64,000 bases of DNA. Origin: Sitta carolinensis (taxonomy: Eukaryota; Chordata; Aves; Passeriformes; Sittidae). Location: assembly GCA_032173965.1 (NCBI GenBank), contig CM063284.1:114426410-114490409 (forward strand). The letters are read 5' to 3'. The position numbers were made by a program, and so were the translations under genes. This document shows positions 28,710-39,690 of this stretch, piece after piece (position 1 is the first letter of the stretch; every line of letters begins with the position of its first letter). Under the pieces are notes generated by a model that ran no database searches, was not told where the DNA came from, and saw only the letters and a list, made by a program, of their open reading frames with translations.

Positions 28710-30376
28710 CCAAAACCAACCAAAAGACAGTCTTAGAAGACTGATGGAGAAACTTTGCCTGATGCACATGTGAATAGACATACTTACACAATTGCTCTGG
28801 ACAGGAGCATTTATTATACTGAGATTTGCTTTGATTACAGGCAGTTTATAATCATAAAGGGCTTCCCTGAAGGTCCACCACAGCAAATGGATTACTTTCT
28901 TTTGGCTTTGGTAGAGTCCAGTAAGCCCCAGGAGAAAGCATTTTGCTTTTAAATTTCTCAATGTCAGTCTAAGTAAAAATTTATTTTTTAAGGAATATCT
29001 TTAATAGCTACTTTACAGTGCAATAGAACTTTACTGTCAAGTGAAATTTTCACTCTTTGTGCATCCAATACTGATTTGGCTAAGTTATTGAAAATGTCTG
29101 AGGAAGAAATGTCAGGCTTTGTACTAAAAAAAAATAGTCTACTGGAAATAATACTAAAGCATTTCTAGGTCTTCCAATTCTGTTAGCCACTGGATGAGGC
29201 CAAGATACTTAGCTGGATTCCAGGATAAATTAAAATGTCTGTTTAAATTGTCAGATAGCTTGTGAATACATCAATTATATTTTAATATTTTCTATGAAAT
29301 AAAACCTTTCACTTGAGCTATATATTTCAATTTCAGTTTCAAGAAAAAAATACATCTTTCCATAAAATCCAAGTCACTGGGCTCCAGGGAAAAACTTGGA
29401 CAAGTTGGGGAAGTTGAACTTCTATCTTAAGCTCAGGCAAGAGTCCTGTTTTTCTACCCAGCCTGCTACCCAGCCCTCCATGATACTTGCCTGTGTATTC
29501 TTCACCACTGAAATCCCTGAAAATGGATCTATCATTTGGATCCTAACAAATTTCATCTCATTCTTTAGTGCCAGGACATACAGCAATTGGACAGAGGCAT
29601 CTCAATGGCACAAGGGTATGGGTGAGGCAGGTGCAGGTAGATCCTCTTCTCTGCCAGCTTCTTCTTCTCAGTGACACAACTGAATTGGGGATGGGAAGGG
29701 GGACTGCTGCTTCTTGGGGCAAATGTTGGTTATGTGTACTGAGACTTGGAAATATTATTTGTATTTTGAAAGGAAATGTGGCAAATGAAGGTTATGACAC
29801 AGTGAAGAGGATGTCTACATGTGTCAAGTACTTACAATGCCAACACATTGAAACATCAAGCTGGATTCCCTATAGAGGATTCTCTTTTCTGTTGTTTCAC
29901 ATGCAGAAAAATTAATTATACATCCATTGCAAATGTGTGCCTTTTAGCATTTTCATGTTTTTTTGAAATCAGACCTGAAAAAATATCTCTTTAAAATCAG
30001 AGCATCTTTTACTGCTTAGGTTTACATAAAGCTATAAAACCTTGACTTCTCTGAGAAATTCCCCCTAATGCTCAAAAATTCTGAGCAGAAATTCCTGACA
30101 AAGATTTTGGGGAAAGCTGCAATATCATGCCACTCCAAGAAATCTCACAGTCCAGTCTTCTAGTTTTCCATCTAGTTCTAGAAGGAAAAATTAAAAGGCC
30201 ATGATGTGCAGGATGTTTTAAGAGTAACTGGCCACTACCAACTCTACCAACTCAGCACTCTGTGAACATTAGTGACTCCTCATTGGGTTGCCAGAGATTA
30301 AGTTGGTCAAAATCACACATCACTTTTGAAAATCATATTTAAAATACAGTGAGCTTAGAAGGATAAAATTTAAGGG

Positions 30377-30404
30377 AAAAAAAAAAAAAAAAAAAAAAAA
30401 AAAA
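30377..30404. repeat. Poly-A run (28)
   Basis: Twenty-eight consecutive A residues, with more A-rich sequence to about 30475 including a (CAAA)n stretch. A slippage-prone and internal-priming site. Confidence 0.85.
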
Positions 30405-30889
30405 GATAAAAGAGGAAAAAAAAAGATTTAGGATTCCTTGTTTAACAGAAAAAACAAACAAACAAACAAAAAAAAAGATGGCATATGCACACACTTCAGA
30501 AGTACAAATCCTACTTTTTCACAGGCCAATTAAAAGAAAATAAGAAGGAAAACCACTCTCACCAGAACTATTTCGGTTTGTGATGCTCCCTGCTGTGATG
30601 CTCTTCAAGCCAGGTGCGAAATTCACGATAGTAAATTGCACATGCCCACGTTGTGGCCATCAGCAGAGGGGGTCTAACAGTAGGGCTCAGAAGAGCTGGC
30701 ACAATGCACGTTTAGTAATGTGATAGTTTTAGGTTGTTGTTACTGAAGACAGGAACACATCTCCAAATTGATCTGTCTCCTACAAGTAGGAGCTCTTTTT
30801 GTGAATTTCATTCCCAGAGCTTGAAGATTTTCCATGCACCCGTGCACTCCATTTACATTTAAACATTTTGTCAAGGAAATCTGCCTGCT

Positions 30890-31500
30890 TGTCTTTCTAG
30901 ACAGGAATGGGAGGGAAAGCTGGGTCTGCCTCTGTGCCAGGGGCTGTTGATGGAGCTCTGGGACCATGGTGCGAGCTGAAATCCCAGTTCATCCTCAGTG
31001 GACTTAAGCAAACACTTTCTTGGAGATTGTCCTGTCTGCTGGAGTGGTAACACTGTCTCTCTCTCCAGAAGAGCAAAGGTCCCATGAGAGCCGAAATGCA
31101 CTGGTGCTGGGCACAGGCAGGAAGGCCCATGAGGAGCTGTGTCTGCATTACAAAGTGGAAGCTGATCCTCTCTTTGGGTCACTGCCTGGGTTGGGTGTGT
31201 ACACAGAAGCTCTGCAGGAACATCCTGGGCAGGATCCCCACCACATGGGCACATCCCACATGGATCCAGGCATGTGGGTGCATCCCAGGCAGGCTCCCAG
31301 GACATTTATCCAATCAGTCCCCAGGAGGTACAGGCACAGGATCCCTGGCCCTGTCACTCTCAGGTGAGCTTGGTGGAGAATGGGTGTGTAGAAGTTCACC
31401 CAAGGTGAGGTGGTGGTTCCTGGCACACACGGTGGCATATCTTCAGGCACTCGCAGTATATTCCTACCTTCCAGGAGCTTCTGTCCCAGAAGTCAACCAG
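30890..31500. other. GC-richer patch with open frames on both strands, not called as a gene
   Basis: This 600-base patch is richer in G+C than its surroundings and stays open for about 140 codons on each strand. Related words CATGGGCACATCCCACATGG and GCATGTGGGTGCATCCCAGG recur around 31227-31300, indicating a small internal duplication. No protein family is recognised and no splice-flanked exon is evident. It may be an old repeat or UTR sequence. Confidence 0.35.
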
Positions 31501-32465
31501 ATCTCATGTGATGCCTGATAAAAAGTAAATGACTTCCTAATACTATACAAAGCCTGTAAAAAAATGTACATGCAAATACACTCAAATACTTGAAATTAAA
31601 ATTCCAATAGTATGTTCTGTTTTCATTTGTATGTTATTACTATGTTTTTTTCAGAAGTCATAAATTTTCCTGCTTTAAGTTGTTGTCTGATATAAAATTA
31701 ATTCCAAATGAGTGGGTTTTTACTGTATATGTCCTTGGTTTAGTTTTTCAGTTATTTTTCATAAATACATTTTACATCTAACTACCTCAGCTGCCTTTTG
31801 TTTTGTTTTGGCGCATATGAAGTCATGCACTTTCTATATTTGGGGATTTGGGGGGAGGAATTATTTCAATTTTGAATAACCAGGTTCAAAGCCATGTTGA
31901 TCAATTTATAGAGGAGATCAGTTTAAGAAGACATAATTATTGACAGTTGCAGAACATACATTTTATTTTTAGGTTGTGTTGGGGTATAGTTTAACAAAAA
32001 AACACCATAAGCTGCTTATTAATTTGCCTTAAAAATATATGCTCTTTCCTATTCAAGTTGTGTTATTTAACTCTTCTCTTGTAAACAATTTATGTGACAA
32101 AGACTAACATAACAGTTGGCAGATAAACAGCAAATTGAACAGAGTGGACCAATAGTTTCTCAGTTGTCTGTTGTAAACTGTTGCATTATACACTGATTGT
32201 GCTAAAAGAATTGTTACTGTGCTTATACTCCTTAGTCACCACTGCAGAAATAAAGTGATGGAAGATCACATTTGTGTTTATGGAACAGTGTAGATACCCC
32301 CTCCCCCCCGCCCCAGTACAAGCACAGTGACTAGAGGTGAATGATAATCATTGCAGAACTTGTGCTTTGACTTGTAAACATTGTAAAAATGTATTTGGTA
32401 TTTTATTTGAGATGAAGAATCGAAATAGTTATTAAAAAAAAAAGAAAAAGAAAAAGAAATCCTCC

Positions 32466-32473
32466 TGTAAATA
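32466..32473 (+). promoter_or_regulatory. Pumilio-type element TGTAAATA in the candidate distal XKR4 3' UTR
   Basis: TGTAAATA matches the Pumilio consensus TGTANATA exactly. An 8-mer is expected by chance in AT-rich DNA, so it only matters if this stretch is transcribed. Confidence 0.2.
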
Positions 32474-32823
32474 TATATATTCTGAATCCATGTATACAAA
32501 CATTCCTTTAGAGTTCAGATTGTGAAGAGTGTCTTTATTGGCTAGAGACCGCTGCCTCCCGTGGCAGAGGTTACATGTGCTATAGTAAAGAACACAGTGT
32601 GTGAAGTATTTGATGTACTGCAGTACCATAGTTATTTTGGTCTGTTAAGTAAGTTGCAATTTGTGATGAAATGAAGTTGAAAGTAGTGCTTCATACTAAC
32701 AAATTTCCTTGGTTACAACTTGATTTTTCTTGTAAAACTTAAAAGGGAAACTTGAAAATTTTATATATTTGGATTTTGTAGATTTTTTTTATTTTATTGC
32801 AACACAAGGTACCAAAATCATTA

Positions 32824-32829
32824 AATAAA
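32824..32829 (+). terminator. XKR4: Possible distal poly(A) signal of XKR4
   Basis: The hexamer AATAAA is followed within 10-40 bases by TGTGGTCATTTT and a T/C-rich stretch, the usual layout of a vertebrate cleavage site. It closes an AT-rich block with TGTAAA-type motifs. If used, the XKR4 3' UTR would exceed 17 kb. Confidence 0.4.
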
Positions 32830-32850
32830 GTACACTGTGGTCATTTTACC

Positions 32851-35800
32851 CTGTCTCTTGAGTCCTTTTTAAAACTTTTTTATTCTAGTGGATCAGAAAA
32901 AGGATGCTAACTTTTGAGCTTCTGAAATTATTAGCAAAGAAGACAAAAGGTCATCCAGTTTAGACAATGTTTTGGAACAGATGATCTCTGGAGATCCTCT
33001 GATCCAGTAATTATTTTATGCTTCTAGGCAATATTGCCACAGGAGCTCCCACCCCTGAATGTGGAAGTGATGCAAGTGGCTCTCAGGTTAGCCCTGGGAA
33101 TGGGAGAAGACTTTACCTGGGCCTTGCACAACCTTACAGGGGTTGTCCCAGCAGGGACACCCAGGAAATCAGGAGATACCTCAGTAGGCAGCAGAAGAGG
33201 GTGCTCTTGCCACCATGGATGAGACTCTTTATGCTGTCTTGAAAGAAGACCTCCGGAACATCTGCCCTCACCCAGGGAACAGGCCAGCAGAAACTTAGGA
33301 TTCTTCCATCACCTGAGAAGGGCCCTGGTACAGGAGACAGAAGGAGGTGCTTTGTTGTTTTTAAAACCCCTTCAGACCCCTGAAAGGATCACCATTCAGT
33401 GATACTCATTGAGTAGTGGAGAAGGGAGAGCTGAGCCTCACTCCAGTCTTTTCTTGACACCATTTATTGGGAAAAACTCCAGGGAAGATGCAGATGGTTC
33501 TACCTCTGCCTCCTGGGTAACTGCTTAAATCACTGAACCATTACACAAGTTGTTGCTGTCTTTGGAAGCATCTCCAATATCCTGGATAGCTCTCTTGGAC
33601 TTCATTGCCACATTCGTGTGTGCAATGCCCCCTCAAGCAGCAGCCAAAGTTTGTGCAAGAAAGGCAAGCTCCTAGATCTGTCAGCCTTTCTGTCCCACAG
33701 CCACGCTCCCATTCCTTCTTAGATGCTGCTTCTTAGCCTTCCTCAGGTGATCAAGAAAGGGAGGTGAGGGGGAAACAACCCATAAAACAATTAAATAACT
33801 GTCATGAGTTCAAAGAGACAAAAGAATTAATGTGTATATATCTTGCTTAAGTGAATTTTCCGGTAGAGATGATCTGTGACAGAGATTCCCAGAGGGTTTG
33901 TTTCTCATGTGTGTCTGTTGCGTGGCTAAGGGTTTGAAAGGAGTAGTTTGTTATTTTAACTTGGAAAAGTATCATGAAGGGAGCAGCAGCCCAGCATTAC
34001 TACTGGGATTGTTTCACGTGAGTCCTAAATCCTCAGTCCCTGCAACCCTGTGAATCCCCACCAAAGGCTCCAAAACCAGTAGGCAAGTAATAGAAACATA
34101 ATTTAAAATATTTTTCCCCCTAGCATGGTTTCCTACTTCTCTCCCCAAATGAAGGCTGCATGGGACACATTAACTGGGTGGGCTGCTGCCACAGTGGGGT
34201 CTAGTTAGCTTAGGGTAAAAGGGATTTATTTTGCATGGTTCTATGCAAATTATTTACCTCTAGGGAAAAAGCTTTCTTCAGGGTACTTTTAATGAAAACC
34301 TACATGAAAGAATCAGAGCAGCTTCTTTTTTAGGCTGAACAAAGGTAGTAGACAGTTTAATTAGATTCTTTACAACAGAAAGGGAGAAAAAAATTGCAAG
34401 TGGCTTGAGAAGTGCTTATTCAGAGAATTTCTTGTCTCTCCTGCCTTTAAAACAATTGACATGTCTATAGTTTCAGGGGAAAAATAAAAGAAAATCTGAA
34501 AAAATACAGGGATTCGGTAATAAAAGTCCTGGGTGTCTTGGCAAAATTATTCAAGCAGTGTTTTTCTCCTACATTACTTATTTTGGGAGCTAGTAAGAGG
34601 CTGATCTTAATACTGTGTTAATAGTGCACCTAGAGACCTGTGTGCATGGGATGGAGCAGTGTATTCCTACCACAGCAATGGGAAACTTGGAAAGGTAGAC
34701 TAGAGATAAGAAGGTTTTTGTTTTCCTCCTGAATATTGCACAGGTATAAGAAACATTTGTTCAGTGATTGCAGAAACAAAGCTGGAAAGCAGAAAAGTAG
34801 TGATGTACAGTACTTTTGCTGTGGGATTGTTTCAGACCCGCCATCAAGTGCAGAACCGCAGGGGAATTTGATGTGAAGATGGGTTGGGAACCTACTCTCA
34901 GGCATGGGTTTGGGCTAAGCAAACTCTCAAGTTCGCTACGCTCTATAGCGTGTTTTCCACAAAATAATGCGTTTTTTCGCTACTTTACATTAGTGCTATT
35001 CTCAGGTGCCCACGTGTGCTCCGTTGCAATGGGAAGAGAGCTCTGTTTGCTGAAAAAGGCTCCGGAGAGTGTAGAGCCAGGCTGACTGGAAGGGTGGCTT
35101 TCCCTGCCTTTGCTGCCACCTAGCACTGCGGACCATGAATGTCGTGGGCTCCAGGGGCTGCTTTTCAGCACCAGGCTTCATCCAAGGCATCCAAGGATTT
35201 CTCATCCACAAGAGGCTACACAAAAGTATTGATGCTCACACTCTCACTATGTCTTTCAGCAGCCAGGTCGTTTATTTTAAATCAGGTTCTTGTTAAGTGC
35301 TGTGAGCACCTGCTTTGCTGCCATGATCCCACCCAAGGTATATGTGCTGCCTCCCACTGTTGTGTGACTCCTACATGTGCTCACAGGACTTACTTCATCA
35401 AGCAAGTTGACCAGTTTATGGAAGTCAACATCACTGATATTGTCCCAAAATATGGAAGAATAAGCTTAAGTACATTACTATTATAAATAATTGGAACTGA
35501 GCTCATGTTTTATTACAGATATTGTGGTCTCCTGCAGGTCACCATCAAATTATTTCATAGTTTTAAGCATGTTAGTCTTGTACTAATTTTAAACTTCCTG
35601 TGTCTGTAAAGACAGTAAACAGTTTGAATTTAGAATTTCGTCAATTCATTAAACTCCACCAATCCTTTAAATATGGACCTAACTTTATTTTTAACATCCA
35701 TGACTAGTGGGGTTCTAGCTCCTGCTAGTAATTCCTCTGAATCTTCACCAGCATTGACCCTATTTTATTCCTCTCTTAGCTCTGTGCACTCTTTCACCAG

Positions 35801-38800
35801 GCCAGTGGATCCATCATTGCAGTGGAATGAATGTAGTTTCTCTTCCCTAGGTGAAGTTTCTCACTCTTGTAGTGAGACAGGAGGCACCATAACCAGCCTC
35901 AGCTCAGCCACCCTCTGCAAACCAGCTACTTCACAACTTATAGTTAAATGAAAGTAAGAGGGAACATCTGGAGTCTCCTTCAGACTGAATGAACAGTGTT
36001 ACACAACTCTATTTCATACTTATCCTTACTGATCTTTTTTCTTGTCTGATGATTTTGTAACTCTTCCAAGATTCTCCCTTTAAGGCATTTTCCTTTTGTA
36101 TGCATTTATTCATTTATTTTAAATGCCCATTTGTCTCTGATATTTGTTTTTGTGTTTTCTTTTGGGGATTTGTTTTGCTTTGGGCTCTGCTTGCCATCTG
36201 TTATGTTTGAGACTACATTTCAAGTGCTGTCACCTCTCTGTGCTGACTTTGATTCCAGCTGACTGTGTTGGTGCAGCATTTGTGAGGAATTATGTGGTTA
36301 CATTACAGGTAACATTTTGTGATGTTTTGTTAGAAGTTTGATGTCCTGAGAAATGTTCTAACAATGTCTTGATAAAAGCAGGAAAATTAGCCCATCTCTC
36401 AACTTCCCTGCCTGTTAATGTTTTTGTAAGGTACCCTGTGCCATCTTTTGCCTTCGGTTTCACCCCAGGATCTGTTGTGCTGGCTTGGAATTCCTGTGAC
36501 TTCCATACGTGCCCATATTTTAAAATCTAGAAAAACCCAACCCAAAATAAGGAGACTCTTCTTTAGTTGTTCCATAATATCCTAGAGCATTCACCATTTT
36601 CCAAGAACATAAATAACTGCCATGTGCTTAAACTCTGCTACAGCATAAATCACATGGCATGTCTTAATGACCTCCTTTAATGACATCTCCAAATATCTTA
36701 CCCCTGTGAGCAGCTTACACAATGCAGGGTGCGCTGTATTTGTAAAGCAAAAATGAGGTTGAAGCTTCAGTTCTATTGTATGGTTTAAAGGCAGAAATGT
36801 GCTGCTTTGCCTCCTTGGAAGAAGCACTGGTGCTCACACAGGGGTTACAGCTCTCCCCTCTCTGCCCCAGCTGATGGCAGGCAGGGCATTACAAGCTATG
36901 AAGAATAATTATGCCTCGTGGTTATATCTTTCTTTGAAGTGGCATCAACTGCTATGTGTAGGACTCGTAACTAATAATAAATCAAGTTTAGCCTTTAGGT
37001 GGACTTCTGGTAATATATCTGACCCATCTCTCATAATGAAAGTTATAATCATCCACCTTCATTCTATTTATGTAGTTATCAGTTTTTTGCATTTGGTCCC
37101 ATCACCTGATCCCAAGCTGTTACTCTGTATACTCTATAAGACATGAGATTTCAGTGACACAATTTCTTCAACACCCTAATGGGACAGGATTTCATAAGTG
37201 GTGTATTATCTAGCACATAAAATTATTTCACCTTGCCTTGTAGAGCACTTCTGTGAGGCTTTGTTGCAGAAAGAATTTCAGGGTGAAACTTCTGTCTCTG
37301 ATACCCTTATATGGATGTCTAGAATCAGACATTTTCAAAAAATATGCAATTAAATGAGAAACATTCTCAGAAATTTGGGTATCCAAAGAATGCAGTCCTT
37401 GGTATTCATTCTCAGTGCTCAGTTGAATGTCTGACACATCTTGATGGTGAGACTTTAAAATGTGTGCTGGGGAGTAGGGAATGGAAAGGACCATTTCTGC
37501 TTCTGCCTGAACCTGTCACCCAGCCCCTACAGAAGGTCACCTCCAGCTCCTGCCCATTTTAAAGGCTCTCGTGACTCCTGCTCAGCTCAGGAACTTTGCT
37601 GCTTTGTCTGGATTCATCTCACCCATCATGCAGCCCCAAGGAATTGCGCAAGGGCAAGCTGGACTTAGCACTCCTCACCAGTGCATGGTTTGGATGTTGC
37701 CATGGCTAATGGCCTGATCCAGCATGGCACATCTCCTCCCTCAGCAGTGACTGAAAGTCACTGCACTGTGTTTCCAAGCAGGTATGCCATTGCCCTGGTA
37801 GTGCATGCAAGTAGGACATGAAAAGCCTCATTTTTAAATTTAACTTTTTCAATATTGTTTTGAATACAGATCTCCTGAAACCTTTTCTTTAATTAACTTT
37901 TCTTGCATAGATAATTCATTTTTACCAGCAGCCTAGGCTACAGGATGCTTCTGACTGTGCAGAGATAATATACTCTCTTTTTATTTCTGCCTGAAGCAGA
38001 ATTAAAATAGGAAGTGAAGTTTTGGTTGCACTTTTATCCTTTGGAGTAGTTTTTCTTGCGTGCACATGTGCAACCTCTTTTGAGATTATAGCTCTTATAT
38101 TTCCTAAAGGAAGACTCAGAAAAAACAGGGCAGCCTTCGAGAAAAACAAAAAATCTTGGAAGAACATAAAAGCCTTGTGTTCATTACAGTTTGCCTTGAA
38201 GACTTGATCTGACATTTCTCTGAAACCTGAGTTATCAGAAGTAGTCATTTGCTCTGCATTATCTACTACCTCAATTCAAAGGAAGTACTAAAGCAGTGCC
38301 ATTTGAATTCAGTCAGGAAGACAGGCCCAAGGGAGATGCTCTGCCTCTTGTGAAGGCAGATGGTTAGGGGGAAGAAAGCAGAGAAGCTTCTAGACTCAGG
38401 ATCTCTCTGTTATTTACCTTTAACTGCCTTGGACAAATAAACAAAGACTCTAAGGCTATATGTCAAGGCATGAGTGCACAGATCAAACTGTGCAGCAGGA
38501 GCAAGCAGAGCCAGCAAGAACATACAGCCAGTCAGGCTTGGTAGGGAGGGTGAGTAACGGAGCTGGGCACTGTGTCCTACCGCCTTGCCAGAGCTGAGCT
38601 TTTATTTGTGGCAGGGCAGTGCTCTTTGTTCTGGCACTTTCCAGGTACCACATGTCTGGTCTTTAAGCAGAGGCTGCAAAGAGAACTTTTTCATACTGGC
38701 TTTTTCAGTCCACATCAGGCTGCAAGAGCAACCGGCTCCCTGTGTGCCAGCTCACTGTGCTGCTGGCTCGGACGGTGCGTGGTGCTGGTCTGAGCTCCTC

Positions 38801-39295
38801 CGGCGAGCTGTCAGGACACGGATGCAGCATCTGGTGTGAGTGCTCAGAGGTGCTCAGCGAGTGTTCAAAGCAATAATCTCTGCTTCAGCAATGTGGGTTT
38901 CCACTTGTGCCAAGGCAGCAATGCTTTTAAATTCCCTGTTATTGTTCCTGACACTGGAAACGCTAACTGCAAACTTACTTAGAGCCAATATGCTTGGGGG
39001 GAAAGAATAAGGAAACAGAGGCCAAAGTGTTAGCAAACCTTTTCACACTGCAAGTTTCCCTGATCAAAGATCCTTCCTTCCCTTGCCCTCAGATGCCAGC
39101 AAAGGAAATGCAATGTTTGGGGTTTTCCATTACATGCGTTAAGGCCTTTTTAAGTGTGAACCGAGCAGACTTAACTATGAGGTGGGCAGATTTTCAGGTT
39201 GGCTAGGGGAACCATCTTAAGGAACTGGGCATATAAAAAAATTTTCCTTTCCTCTTACAAAGGGGAATAACTGCACTATATAAGCCATGTTGAGA
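32851..39295. other. Intergenic region, no gene seen
   Basis: No exon or RNA gene is recognised. The piece at about 32970-33005 (GATGATCTCTGGAGATCC) resembles the end of an old CR1. The stretch 33010-33330 is GC-richer and unclassified. A C+G-richer stretch at about 38560-38850 contains several CG dinucleotides but is too short and too CpG-poor to call a CpG island. Confidence 0.5.
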
Positions 39296-39690
39296 TATCA
39301 CAAAATATTCTGAGTTGGAAGGGACCCACAAGGATCATCTAACTCCCTGCCCCACACAGCACCATCCCCAAGAGTCACACCGTGTGACTAAGAGCATTGT
39401 CCAAATGCTTCTTGAGCTCTGTCAGGCTGGGGCTGTGTCCACTTCCCTGGGGAGCCTGTTCCAGTGCCCAACCACCCTCTGAATGTAGAATCTTTTCCTA
39501 ATATCCAGCCTAAACCTCCCATGACACAACTTCAGACCATTCCCTGCCACTGGTCACGGGAAAGAAGAGATTGATCCCTGGTCCTTTGCTTCCCCTCATG
39601 AGGAATTTGTAGACTGCAATGAAGTCACCCCTCAGTCTCTGCTCTTCTAAGCTGAACAAACCAAGAGACCTCAGCTATTTTTCATACATC
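39296..39690 (-). mobile_element. CR1 LINE 3' fragment
   Basis: The left edge reads AATATTCTGAGTTGGAAGGG with ACCCACAAGGATCATC, the reverse complement of a CR1 3' end. The body continues with CCAAATGCTTCTTGAGCTCT, GGGGAGCCTGTTCCAGTGCC and GAAGTCACCCCTCAGTCTCT, all familiar CR1 wording. It is 5'-truncated, as CR1 copies usually are. Confidence 0.93.

Larger units (their letters stand above)
15643..32850 (+). other. XKR4: Candidate long 3' UTR of XKR4
   Basis: No gene is recognisable in these 17 kb. The stretch is AT-rich. Possible poly(A) signals AATAAA are seen at 16255-16260, 19387-19392, 32249-32254 and 32824-32829. The last has the best setting, since a T/G-rich stretch follows it. A Pumilio-type TGTAAATA lies at 32466-32473. 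I see no CR1 end in the stretch, which fits transcribed UTR but does not prove it. The UTR could equally stop near 16.3 kb, leaving the rest intergenic. Poly-A runs at 16477-16495, 28684-28709 and 30377-30404 could also mislead oligo-dT-primed libraries into false 3' ends. Confidence 0.4.

Noticed and set aside
32960..33010. Possible CR1 3' end (GATGATCTCTGGAGATCC)
   Set aside because: Only about 20 bases look alike and no tail repeat or body follows; mentioned in the intergenic entry only.
35139..35486. Open frame of 115 codons with many Cys, plus strand
   Set aside because: No recognisable family or signal for an exon; Cys richness follows from TGC/TGT-rich wording.
38560..38850. Possible CpG island or promoter
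   Set aside because: It has a few CG dinucleotides only and no TATA, initiator or exon nearby.
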